This document shows, piece by piece, positions 1-4,862 of a stretch of DNA of 6,788 bases (the stretch's first letter is position 1; each line of letters opens with the position of its first letter). The stretch is from assembly GCA_003662715.1 (NCBI GenBank), contig QMYO01000088.1:1-6788 (forward strand), in the 5' to 3' direction. Made by a program: the position numbers and the translations under genes. The notes below the pieces were generated by a model that ran no database searches, was not told the DNA's origin, and was given only the letters and a program-made list of their open reading frames with translations. The DNA is from Candidatus Bathyarchaeota archaeon (GTDB lineage Archaea > Thermoproteota > Bathyarchaeia > Bathyarchaeales > Bathyarchaeaceae).

Positions 1-17
1 AAGTTTGCTTTGGGTGT

Positions 18-35
18 TTATGACACGTGTCATAA
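18..35. promoter_or_regulatory. 18-bp perfect palindrome, probable operator
   Basis: TTATGACACGTGTCATAA is a perfect 18-bp inverted repeat with no spacer. A near-copy, TTATGACTCGAGTCACAA, occurs at 883-900 (15 of 18 bases identical), on the other side of the minus-strand winged-helix gene. Two sites of the same form flanking a regulator gene suggest binding sites for one dimeric DNA-binding protein of the element. Which protein binds is inference; the winged-helix, ribbon-helix-helix and AbrB-like products are all candidates. Confidence 0.6.
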
Positions 36-118
36 TTTCAGACTGCGGGAAACACTTTATAATAGTGCGCTGGCTTCAAAATTTTTGAAAAATAACAAAT
101 ATTTCACTTTTTACGGGC

Positions 119-142
119 TTCTGTTAATTCATATTAACAGAA
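119..142. repeat. Inverted repeat (10-bp stem, 4-nt loop)
   Basis: TTCTGTTAAT (119-128) is exactly complementary to ATTAACAGAA (133-142), with TCAT between them. Its AT-rich stem and lack of a following T-run make a classical terminator unlikely. An operator or a structural element is more plausible. It lies about 220 bp beyond the 3' end of the minus-strand regulator. Confidence 0.45.
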
Positions 143-156
143 CATTGTTTCCCATA

Positions 157-211
157 GTTTTCCGCTGGACACCCGTTAATCGCAAATGTAATATTACTGT
201 TTTCAGCTGGA
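157..211. repeat. Imperfect direct repeat, two 13-bp copies
   Basis: GTTTTCCGCTGGA (157-169) and GTTTTCAGCTGGA (199-211) match at 12 of 13 positions and start 42 bp apart, about four helical turns. This is suggestive of paired protein-binding sites, but two short copies could also arise by chance. Confidence 0.3.
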
Positions 212-236
212 AATGCAGCGCATAGAGAGTAAAAGA

Positions 237-273
237 GTATATATATAATATTATATACGGGTGTGGGGGTGGG
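237..273. other. Alternating A/T tract next to a G-rich run
   Basis: Bases 237-258 are a nearly self-complementary run of alternating T and A bounded by GTATATA and TATATAC. This is followed directly by G-tracts at 259-261, 265-269 and 271-273. An easily melted AT block beside a G-rich strand can mark a DNA unwinding element or a promoter, and the G-tracts could form at most a weak two-tetrad quadruplex. No gene starts nearby on the plus strand, so a promoter role is not supported. Confidence 0.3.
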
Positions 274-361
274 TTTGTTTATTTTACATTTATTACATTT
301 GTTCATTTAGAAATGAGACTGAGCTAATGGTTTATGCGTATCTATTGTCAACCTTTGTGCG

Positions 362-736
362 TTATATAAGATGTTGAAATTCGTTAATCATGTTGAAGAT
401 TTGGTTTCTTATTTTGTGGGCTTCTGCCCTTCCTTTTTTTGATAGGCTGTAAAGGTAGCCGTGTCTTCCAGGAGAAACCTCCTTCAGAACTTCAATAAGC
501 CCTAATTCCACTAGACGTCTCAAGCTACGGCTAAAAGACAAATCCACAGACCCACAGATAGAAACAAGCCTTTTGTTTGAGAGCTGATGGATGGTGACGG
601 CTGAAGGCTTTATAACGGTAATTAAATCATTCCTAGACATTCGTGCAACGCTTTTCTTATCCAGTTCATCGGAACTTATTTCGCCCATAACAAGTTTTGC
701 AAGCATCTCTGGAGTGCGTTTGCGCCAAATTGTCAC
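362..736 (-). CDS. Winged-helix DNA-binding regulator (MarR/PadR-like size)
   Basis: A 124-residue protein, probably a transcriptional regulator of the element. Residues about 52-82 (from KRLVSICGSVDLSFS to RRLVELGLIEV) fit a helix-turn-helix with a recognition helix. Residues about 83-100 (EVLKEVSPGRHGYLYSLSKKGR) fit the wing, followed by a C-terminal amphipathic helix that may dimerise. The start is GTG at 736-734, with GAGGG three bases upstream and an in-frame stop at 745-743 that rules out extension. ATG at residue 11 is an alternative. It is transcribed away from the plus-strand operon, across the palindrome-rich control region, the usual arrangement for an element repressor. Near-identical 18-bp palindromes lie on both sides of the gene. 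No specific family could be named, and whether it activates or represses is unknown. Confidence 0.8.
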   Translation of the reverse strand: MTIWRKRTPEMLAKLVMGEISSDELDKKSVARMSRNDLITVIKPSAVTIHQLSNKRLVSICGSVDLSFSRSLRRLVELGLIEVLKEVSPGRHGYLYSLSKKGRAEAHKIRNQIFNMINEFQHLI

Positions 737-882
737 TTTCCCTCAAAAAAACTCTGGCTCCACCTCTGCCTTAAACAAAGTCAAAAGAATCTTCTTCATT
801 TGCACGCTAAGCCGCAAACGTGAACCCCCAATTTTAAGTAAAAAACAGATAGCATTTAGCTCTTATTATATCATGACTCATA

Positions 883-900
883 TTATGACTCGAGTCACAA
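883..900. promoter_or_regulatory. Palindromic operator, near-copy of the 18-35 site
   Basis: TTATGACTCGAGTCACAA has a perfect 12-bp core (TGACTCGAGTCA, 886-897) and only one mismatched pair over 18 bp. It is identical to the 18-35 palindrome at 15 of 18 positions. A further half-site, ATGACTCAT at 873-881, is itself symmetric and lies immediately to the left. The site lies in the divergent region, about 150 bp upstream of the winged-helix gene and 200 bp upstream of the operon. Confidence 0.55.
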
Positions 901-921
901 TACAATAAGCTCCTATTGTAT
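900..921. repeat. Inverted repeat (8-bp arms)
   Basis: ATACAATA (900-907) and TATTGTAT (914-921) are exactly complementary around a 6-base spacer. The hairpin bridges the two copies of the 50-bp module, and its right arm is part of the second AT-rich half. It could be a structural by-product of the duplicated AT-rich sequence or an operator in its own right. Confidence 0.35.
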
Positions 922-1029
922 CATACCACGTGGCATTTCACCTAGGTGACAATGTTTGACGACGATATAGTTCCGCGTTGAACCCATATTAGGTGGTACC
1001 AACTTGCTCCGTGACGAGCGAGTGCATGG

Positions 1030-1043
1030 TTGGGTTAAAAATT
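1030..1043 (+). promoter_or_regulatory. Candidate promoter of the plus-strand operon
   Basis: TTAAAAATT at 1035-1043 is a TATA-like element. A start about 25 bp downstream, near 1065, would leave a leader of roughly 40 nt that includes the ribosome binding site GAGGTGAT at 1091-1098. The more TATA-like CTATATTATT at 1066-1075 would place transcription start inside or after that ribosome binding site, so it is less likely. The assignment is by position and composition only. Confidence 0.3.
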
Positions 1044-1102
1044 GCCTGTTTAGTGTGTTTCCGTCCTATATTATTATGTATTTTTCTTACGAGGTGATAG
1101 AA

Positions 1103-1300
1103 ATGACCAAACATGAAAGTTTAACTTTCAAGCTTGAAAAGAGCGATCGGGAGCTTTTGGAGAGAGTTTGCAGGGTTAGAGGCGAAAGCCTCAGTAGCTT
1201 TGTGCGTAGAGCCCTCCGCATGGAGTTTGCGAGGCTTGGGCTTCTAAGCCGCGAAGAGTGCAGAGCTCTAGGCTTTCAAGGGGAGGAGCCACAGCCATGA
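1103..1300 (+). CDS. Ribbon-helix-helix (CopG/Arc-like) DNA-binding protein
   Basis: A 65-residue protein with the ribbon-helix-helix pattern: a short beta strand (ESLTFKLEKSD, residues about 5-15), helix A (RELLERVCRVRG), a turn with the typical SLSSFVRRAL, and helix B (to about residue 41). Such proteins bind DNA as dimers or tetramers through the strand and commonly act as copy-number or antitoxin-type regulators. ATG at 1103 is chosen because GAGGTGAT ends five bases before it. An in-frame TTG at 1004 would add 33 residues unlike the family and has no ribosome binding site. It is the first gene of the plus-strand operon and its stop overlaps the next start (ATGA). The likely role is autoregulation of the replication operon through palindromes just upstream; this is inference. 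Confidence 0.85.
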   Translation: MTKHESLTFKLEKSDRELLERVCRVRGESLSSFVRRALRMEFARLGLLSREECRALGFQGEEPQP

Positions 1301-1716
1301 ACGAGGAAGACGTTCCTTTGGTCAGGCGAATAGCCAAAGAAACAGTCTACGAAGTATTGGAGACAGAGCTTTACGATGAACTTTTCAGCCTACTGGAGGC
1401 TTTTGAAAGCGGCATCGTCAACTTCAAGCAGCATTTCGCCAATAAGAAAGGCGTTTCAGCAGAGCCCATAGCCGTCAAGGAGGAAACCTTCACATGCCTA
1501 AAGTTTGAGCTCATGAAAAGCGCAAAAATCGGCGAGTATGAAGTTGCGTACAAAGAGCGGAACTTTCCTGAACATTGGAACAGCGCCTACAACGTTCTAA
1601 AACAAAGTAATGCCACGATAAGTAGCCGCTACCACAGTCAGGGATATCAATATGCGTATTGGCTGTATGGCGAAGGCAGAATCTACAGGCAGAAACTAAA
1701 CCAAAAACAGTCTTGA
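1297..1716 (+). CDS. Unknown protein with possible C-terminal winged helix
   Basis: A 139-residue protein not recognised as a named family. The N-terminal third (residues 1-50) is acidic and strongly helical (VRRIAKETVYEVLETELYDE and onward). The middle is a flexible stretch. The C-terminal part, from about residue 87 (FPEHWNSAYNVLKQSNATISSRY) to 132 (YWLYGEGRIYRQKL), reads like a small helix-turn-helix with an aromatic-rich wing. The start is ATG at 1297, with GGGAGGAG nine to sixteen bases upstream. It overlaps the ribbon-helix-helix stop by four bases, so the two are translationally coupled and may form a two-protein regulatory or replication-accessory unit. DNA binding is inferred from the residue pattern only. 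Confidence 0.75.
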   Translation: MNEEDVPLVRRIAKETVYEVLETELYDELFSLLEAFESGIVNFKQHFANKKGVSAEPIAVKEETFTCLKFELMKSAKIGEYEVAYKERNFPEHWNSAYNVLKQSNATISSRYHSQGYQYAYWLYGEGRIYRQKLNQKQS

Positions 1717-1765
1717 GCTGGAAGGCTACGGCTCCGAGCGTATTTTTCTAATAGGTGGTTAATGA

Positions 1766-2011
1766 GTGAATTTGCCAAAAATAGAGATAAGAAAAATAAC
1801 GGAAACAAAGCCTGGCGGATACGCCCAGTACACTTTAACACTTCCAAAGGAATATGCCAAAAGGCTGAAAGCCAAAGGAATAACAAGCCTCTACATCGTT
1901 TACAACGGAGCCCTAATGGCTTTTCCAGCAAGCCAAGTTACAGAGCAAGAGCTAATGGCCTTTCTCAAAGCTCATCCAGAAATCGAAAGGCTGCTTTCAA
2001 AGGAGGCTTAA
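1766..2011 (+). CDS. AbrB-like swapped-hairpin DNA-binding protein
   Basis: An 81-residue protein. Residues about 4-54 (KIEIRKITETKPGGYAQYTL, then TLPKEYAKRLKAKGI and SLYIVYNGALMAFP) match the AbrB/SpoVT pattern: two beta hairpins around an LPKE turn and a short helix. A helical tail follows (TEQELMAFLKAHPEIERLL). Such proteins dimerise by hairpin exchange and act as transition-state regulators or antitoxins. No toxin gene is adjacent, so a regulator is favoured. The start is GTG at 1766, with AGGTGGT (1753-1759) at good spacing. The +1-shifted ATG at 1762 is only two bases from that site and reads a different frame. That other frame stays open through this whole gene into the next one and could mislead a gene caller, but its peptide is arginine/serine-rich and unlike any domain. 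A 49-bp gap precedes this gene, the largest in the operon. Confidence 0.85.
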   Translation: MNLPKIEIRKITETKPGGYAQYTLTLPKEYAKRLKAKGITSLYIVYNGALMAFPASQVTEQELMAFLKAHPEIERLLSKEA

Positions 2012-2013
2012 AA

Positions 2014-3882
2014 ATGGAAGGGGAAGGGGGACCCCAAAAGAAAAATGTTAATGTTGAGGGGGTAAAGAAGCGGCTTTGCGAAAGCTGTGGGGCTTTAATT
2101 CCCGAAGGCGTTAAGAAATGTCCGAAATGCGGGGCTAAGGTTGGCGAGAAGGTTAAGTATGTTGCCAAGCCTACGGTTGTTGGTCCTAGTTTCATTGCTG
2201 AGGAAGTATGGGATCGCAAGAGCGCTCCAAAATATCTTGTCTACCATTTCCATGAAGACAGGTTTGAAACTGTAAGCGAGATAGACTTAGGCGAGACAGA
2301 TCTTCACGATCGTAAGATTGTTTACATACCAGTGGAAAACGACTCGTTGCGTAAGGGCCTTGTCATTGTTCCACGCGAAGCAAAAGAAGCAACATGGAAA
2401 GAGGTTCTGGAAGAGGGAGACAGCTTCGCTTTTACATGCTACGATCCATGCGGCAAAGACGCATTTGTAAAATTGCTTATTCGTGTGGGTTACGGCTCAT
2501 GGTTTCTGGATCGGTTTGTAGGCGATCCATTGTTGGAGATTGCAGGTGTCGGCAAGTTTGCTCCTATAATTCCGATAAGGGGTCCAAGCCAAAGTGGCAA
2601 AAATCGGCTTGCCTTTGTCCTCCGCATGTTAAGCTATCGGCCCTACTTTGAAATGAGCACCTACAGAGTTCCAAGCCTTTACAGGCCCTTAGACCTATGG
2701 CAGGGAACCCTTGTCTTGGACGAGGCGGATATGGCGAACACGTCAGAGCGAAGCGAGTTTATCCATTTCCTAAACTGCCGCGCCACAGGAACGCCTATAA
2801 GCAGACAAGATCCCCAGAAGCCCAAGCGGACACACGTTTTCTGCAATTTCGGGCTTACCATATTGACGCAGCGGAAACAGTTTGATGACAACGCTACAGA
2901 GTCGCGCTCTCTGCCTTTCTACAGCGAGGTAACGGATAAGCAGCTTCCAACAGTTGAAACTGATGATATGCTTAGGATGGGCTTGGAACTTCAGAATAAA
3001 CTGCTTTTCCTACGTATGAAGTTTTATCGAGAAGTTGTCGTTGATAAATCAACATGGCTTAACGGGCTTTCGGATCCGCGCCTTAATGCTTCTCTTTTGC
3101 CTTTAGTCGCGCTTTCAAAGTATGAGCCAAGCATTTACGAAACAGTAGTGCAAACAGCCAAAGAGATTGAACGACTGAAGATTGAGGAGAAAAGCACAAG
3201 CGAAGACGGGCTTGTCGTAAACTATCTTTGGGAGAAAATCCAGGAGGGCCTTTTCGAGTGCTGGAACAATCCCATTTATTACTTGCTTTTGAAAAGGGAG
3301 GTTGTTCGAGAGAAGGTTGGCGAGACAGAAGTTGAAAGTGAAATTAAGGTTCCTTTGACTACAACGAGTTTGGCCGAGCATTTCAAATGGTCGGCTAAAA
3401 CGGCACGTAAAGTTGTAAAAGGGCTAAGCATTGCGAGGGAGGGCTTATCAAACTTTGTTAGGGTTGGTAGGAAATCTTACCGTGTAATCTTCTTTGAACC
3501 TCAGAAACTGGAGAAGCGCCTCAGAGAGTTTGTAGTTGAATACATGCCTAATGCTTTGCTGGAAAAACTTGAATTTGTCACACATGTCACGGATGTCACG
3601 GATAAACCACACGGTGAGACTGAAAAATGGGAGACTGAAGAAAAACTTACCGTGCATTCTAAGCGTGACATGTGTGACATCCGTGACCAAGAAGAGGAGC
3701 CTGATTTTCTTTGGCGCATCATTCCGGAAGCTGAAAGATGTGAATTATGCGGCAAAGCTCCTGTATCTTATGAAATCAACTATGTCCGCGGCCGCCAAAT
3801 ATTGAGGCGTTGCGCACGTTGCTTCCGGAAGCTTAGGCAACAGTTCGCTGGAAGCGTCTGGAAACAGGTGGGAGGACCCTAA
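2014..3882 (+). CDS. AAA+/SF3-like replication ATPase with zinc ribbons at both ends
   Basis: A 622-residue protein, probably the element's replicative helicase or initiator. An N-terminal zinc ribbon has Cys22, 25, 36 and 39. An uncharacterised domain follows to about residue 180. The P-loop domain has Walker A GPSQSGKN (190-197, Lys196), Walker B TLVLDEAD (232-239), a sensor-1-like HVFCNF (Asn288) and an arginine-finger-like DDNATESR (Arg308). Residues about 446-495 resemble a winged helix (TSLAEHFKWSAKTARKVVKG). A repeat-encoded linker covers 522-558, and a C-terminal zinc ribbon has Cys576, 579, 600 and 603. The start is ATG at 2014, with AGGAGG seven bases upstream and the AbrB-like stop two bases away. 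The stop overlaps the primase ATG by one base, so helicase and primase are coupled. Walker A ends in Asn where Ser or Thr normally binds magnesium. The exact helicase superfamily is uncertain. Confidence 0.8.
   Translation: MEGEGGPQKKNVNVEGVKKRLCESCGALIPEGVKKCPKCGAKVGEKVKYVAKPTVVGPSFIAEEVWDRKSAPKYLVYHFHEDRFETVSEIDLGETDLHDRKIVYIPVENDSLRKGLVIVPREAKEATWKEVLEEGDSFAFTCYDPCGKDAFVKLLIRVGYGSWFLDRFVGDPLLEIAGVGKFAPIIPIRGPSQSGKNRLAFVLRMLSYRPYFEMSTYRVPSLYRPLDLWQGTLVLDEADMANTSERSEFIHFLNCRATGTPISRQDPQKPKRTHVFCNFGLTILTQRKQFDDNATESRSLPFYSEVTDKQLPTVETDDMLRMGLELQNKLLFLRMKFYREVVVDKSTWLNGLSDPRLNASLLPLVALSKYEPSIYETVVQTAKEIERLKIEEKSTSEDGLVVNYLWEKIQEGLFECWNNPIYYLLLKREVVREKVGETEVESEIKVPLTTTSLAEHFKWSAKTARKVVKGLSIAREGLSNFVRVGRKSYRVIFFEPQKLEKRLREFVVEYMPNALLEKLEFVTHVTDVTDKPHGETEKWETEEKLTVHSKRDMCDIRDQEEEPDFLWRIIPEAERCELCGKAPVSYEINYVRGRQILRRCARCFRKLRQQFAGSVWKQVGGP
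3576..3688. repeat. Iteron cluster inside the ATPase gene, candidate origin
   Basis: Three contiguous 9-bp copies on the plus strand (TGTCACACA 3576-3584, TGTCACGGA 3585-3593 and 3594-3602) face three contiguous copies on the minus strand (3662-3670, 3671-3679, 3680-3688; TGTCACGCT, TGTCACACA, GGTCACGGA). The arms pair about a centre at 3632, with 31 of 42 positions complementary between 3577-3618 and 3646-3687. This includes CACGGTGAG (3610-3618) opposite CTTACCGTG (3646-3654). The purine-rich centre carries a perfect 9-bp direct repeat, GAGACTGAA (3616-3624 and 3631-3639). The left arm encodes VTHVTDVTD and the right arm RDMCDIRDQ, unrelated peptides, so conservation is at the DNA level. 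The arrangement resembles a Rep-binding or origin region, or an internal operator. Confidence 0.7.
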
Positions 3883-4862
3883 TGGATTTGCATGCAGTTT
3901 TGGAGCACAAACTTTTCCTAAAGGAGTTTTGGCGGGAATGGTTTAACGTAGAATACGGATTCGGCAGGGAAGTCTTCAAGGATAAAACACGCGTCTTCAT
4001 AGACTCTCCTGAACGATTCATAGAATACGTTGGAAGGTGCAAAGCTTCACGTTCGCCATGCTGGATGAGCGTCCAGCCCTTTAAAGATAGAAACCAGGTG
4101 TTCACGGTTGAAAAATTGTTTTTTGACTTTGACGGTTCCCTGATCAAAGCTTGGAAGGAAGCTTCAACGTTTGCACAACACCTTAAACAATATTATGGGG
4201 TCGAAGCGCTTGTTGTCTTTTCAGGCTGTAAAGGCTACCATGTTTACGTGTGGCTAGCCAGTTCGCAGCATTTCGAGGGCAGCAAACAGGCTAAAATGTT
4301 CTACGCTATGGCTCAGAAGCTGCTTTTGAAAGGCATGAAATTTGAAACTTTGGATATGCAAGTTTTAGGCGACATTAAACGGGTAAGCCGTGTTCCATAC
4401 ACAATCCACGAGAAAAACAGCAACCCCTGCATTCCATTAACTCAAAGTCATGCTCCAATTTTAATAGGCAACCTGCAAGGTTTCCGCAAAGCAGGGTTAA
4501 ACAGCCGTTTCATAAAACTATGCATAAAACAAATGGAAAAAGATGCGGACAGAAAACGCCTAGTTTTCCGCCATAGAAACGTTAAAGGCGTGAGACCTTG
4601 CATTTCAGTCGCTTTAAACAGGCAGTTGGAAGGTAAAGGTGGCCATCTGATGCGCCTCGCAATCGCTATTGAACATTTACACTTAGGCATGAAGCCCTTT
4701 GAAATCGCTCCCCTTTTTCAAAGCCAAAGCGACTACGATTACGAGAGAAGCCTCTATTTTGTGGAAGATTCGTTGAAACGTGGCTACAAACCGTTCAAAT
4801 GCAAAACAATCCAAGCCTTAGGCTTCTGCCTTCCAGATTGTAGGAGGTTTAACAATGATTGA
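3882..4862 (+). CDS. Archaeo-eukaryotic primase, PriS core fused to PriL-type Fe-S domain
   Basis: A 326-residue primase that should make RNA or DNA primers for element replication. The catalytic PriS-like part shows motif I FFDFDGS (Asp82, Asp84), motif II SGCKGYH (Ser114 to His120) and motif III around Asp164 with RVSRVPYTIH (167-176). The C-terminal part resembles the PriL C-terminal domain: RPC (Cys240), GHLMRLAIAIEHLHLGM (254-270), then YKPFKCKTIQALGFCLPDC with Cys307, 316 and 320. These give the four cysteines expected for a 4Fe-4S cluster. Cellular archaea encode the two subunits separately; here both halves are in one short chain, and the zinc-binding insertion of cellular PriS is not apparent. 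Its ATG shares one base with the ATPase stop, and its end overlaps the next gene by eight bases. Fused small primases are known from some archaeal plasmids and from Nanoarchaeum. Confidence 0.88.
   Translation: MDLHAVLEHKLFLKEFWREWFNVEYGFGREVFKDKTRVFIDSPERFIEYVGRCKASRSPCWMSVQPFKDRNQVFTVEKLFFDFDGSLIKAWKEASTFAQHLKQYYGVEALVVFSGCKGYHVYVWLASSQHFEGSKQAKMFYAMAQKLLLKGMKFETLDMQVLGDIKRVSRVPYTIHEKNSNPCIPLTQSHAPILIGNLQGFRKAGLNSRFIKLCIKQMEKDADRKRLVFRHRNVKGVRPCISVALNRQLEGKGGHLMRLAIAIEHLHLGMKPFEIAPLFQSQSDYDYERSLYFVEDSLKRGYKPFKCKTIQALGFCLPDCRRFNND

Larger units (their letters stand above)
1..361. other. AT-rich non-coding left region
   Basis: No convincing gene is seen here. The only open frames are short, use weak starts without a ribosome binding site, and translate to low-quality AT-driven peptides. 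What the stretch does hold is structure: an 18-bp palindrome at 18-35, a 10-bp-stem hairpin at 119-142, a 13-bp imperfect direct repeat (157-169 and 199-211), and an alternating A/T tract followed by a G-rich run at 237-273. It lies downstream of the minus-strand regulator, so it may also contain that gene's transcription end, but no clear terminator is visible. Confidence 0.6.
858..957. repeat. Tandemly duplicated module of about 50 bp, each with a palindrome
   Basis: AGCTCTTATTATATCAT (858-874) and AGCTCCTATTGTATCAT (908-924) match at 15 of 17 bases and start exactly 50 bp apart. Each is followed by a 12-bp palindrome, TGACTCGAGTCA (886-897) or TCACCTAGGTGA (938-949), and then by CAAT. The unit therefore appears to be an AT-rich half followed by a palindrome half, duplicated and diverged. 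Read on the minus strand, the AT-rich halves resemble TATA boxes (GATATAATAAG, GATACAATAGG). Confidence 0.5.
737..1102. promoter_or_regulatory. Divergent control region between regulator and operon
   Basis: These 366 bp separate the minus-strand winged-helix gene from the plus-strand operon and contain no convincing gene. They hold palindromes at 883-900, 926-933 (CCACGTGG), 938-949 (TCACCTAGGTGA) and 991-1004 (AGGTGGTACCAACT, one mismatched pair). There is also a hairpin at 900-921 and a duplicated module of about 50 bp starting at 858 and 908. A single iteron-like 9-mer, reading CGTCACGGA on the minus strand, lies at 1008-1016. Weak minus-strand TATA-like sequences are seen around 769-776 and 862-872. 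The density of dyad symmetry suggests several dimeric regulators bind here. Confidence 0.6.

Noticed and set aside
10..225. Open frame of 71 codons on the plus strand near the left end
   Set aside because: It starts at TTG without a ribosome binding site, overlaps a palindrome and a hairpin, and its composition follows the AT-rich DNA with no domain pattern.
1066..1075. TATA box CTATATTATT for the operon
   Set aside because: Transcription starting about 25 bp downstream would remove the GAGGTGAT ribosome binding site at 1091-1098, so the element at 1035-1043 is preferred.
1004..1102. 33-residue N-terminal extension of the ribbon-helix-helix protein from TTG 1004
   Set aside because: It has no ribosome binding site, the peptide does not fit the family, and a strong GAGGTGAT precedes the ATG at 1103.
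1717..1765. Intrinsic terminator between the 139-residue protein gene and the AbrB-like gene
   Set aside because: There is a short T-run (1742-1747), but the GC-rich sequence before it makes only a three-pair stem. Read-through is more likely.
1291..2011. Toxin-antitoxin pair built on the ribbon-helix-helix or AbrB-like protein
   Set aside because: Neither neighbour looks like a PIN, RelE or MazF-type toxin: the 139-residue protein lacks their motifs and the AbrB-like gene is followed directly by the ATPase.
1762..2013. 84-residue extension of the replication ATPase
   Set aside because: It overlaps the clear AbrB-like gene in another frame, has poor ribosome-binding-site spacing, and is Arg/Ser/Asn-rich without a domain. 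ATG 2014 has an excellent AGGAGG.
3576..3688. CRISPR-like array
   Set aside because: The repeats are only 9 bp, contiguous and present in both orientations, with no spacers and no cas genes.
3448..3805. Overlapping open frames on both strands with VTDVT/MSRMSR-type repeated peptides
   Set aside because: These are translations of the iteron DNA repeats in other frames. The ATPase frame is continuous and ends in a good zinc ribbon.
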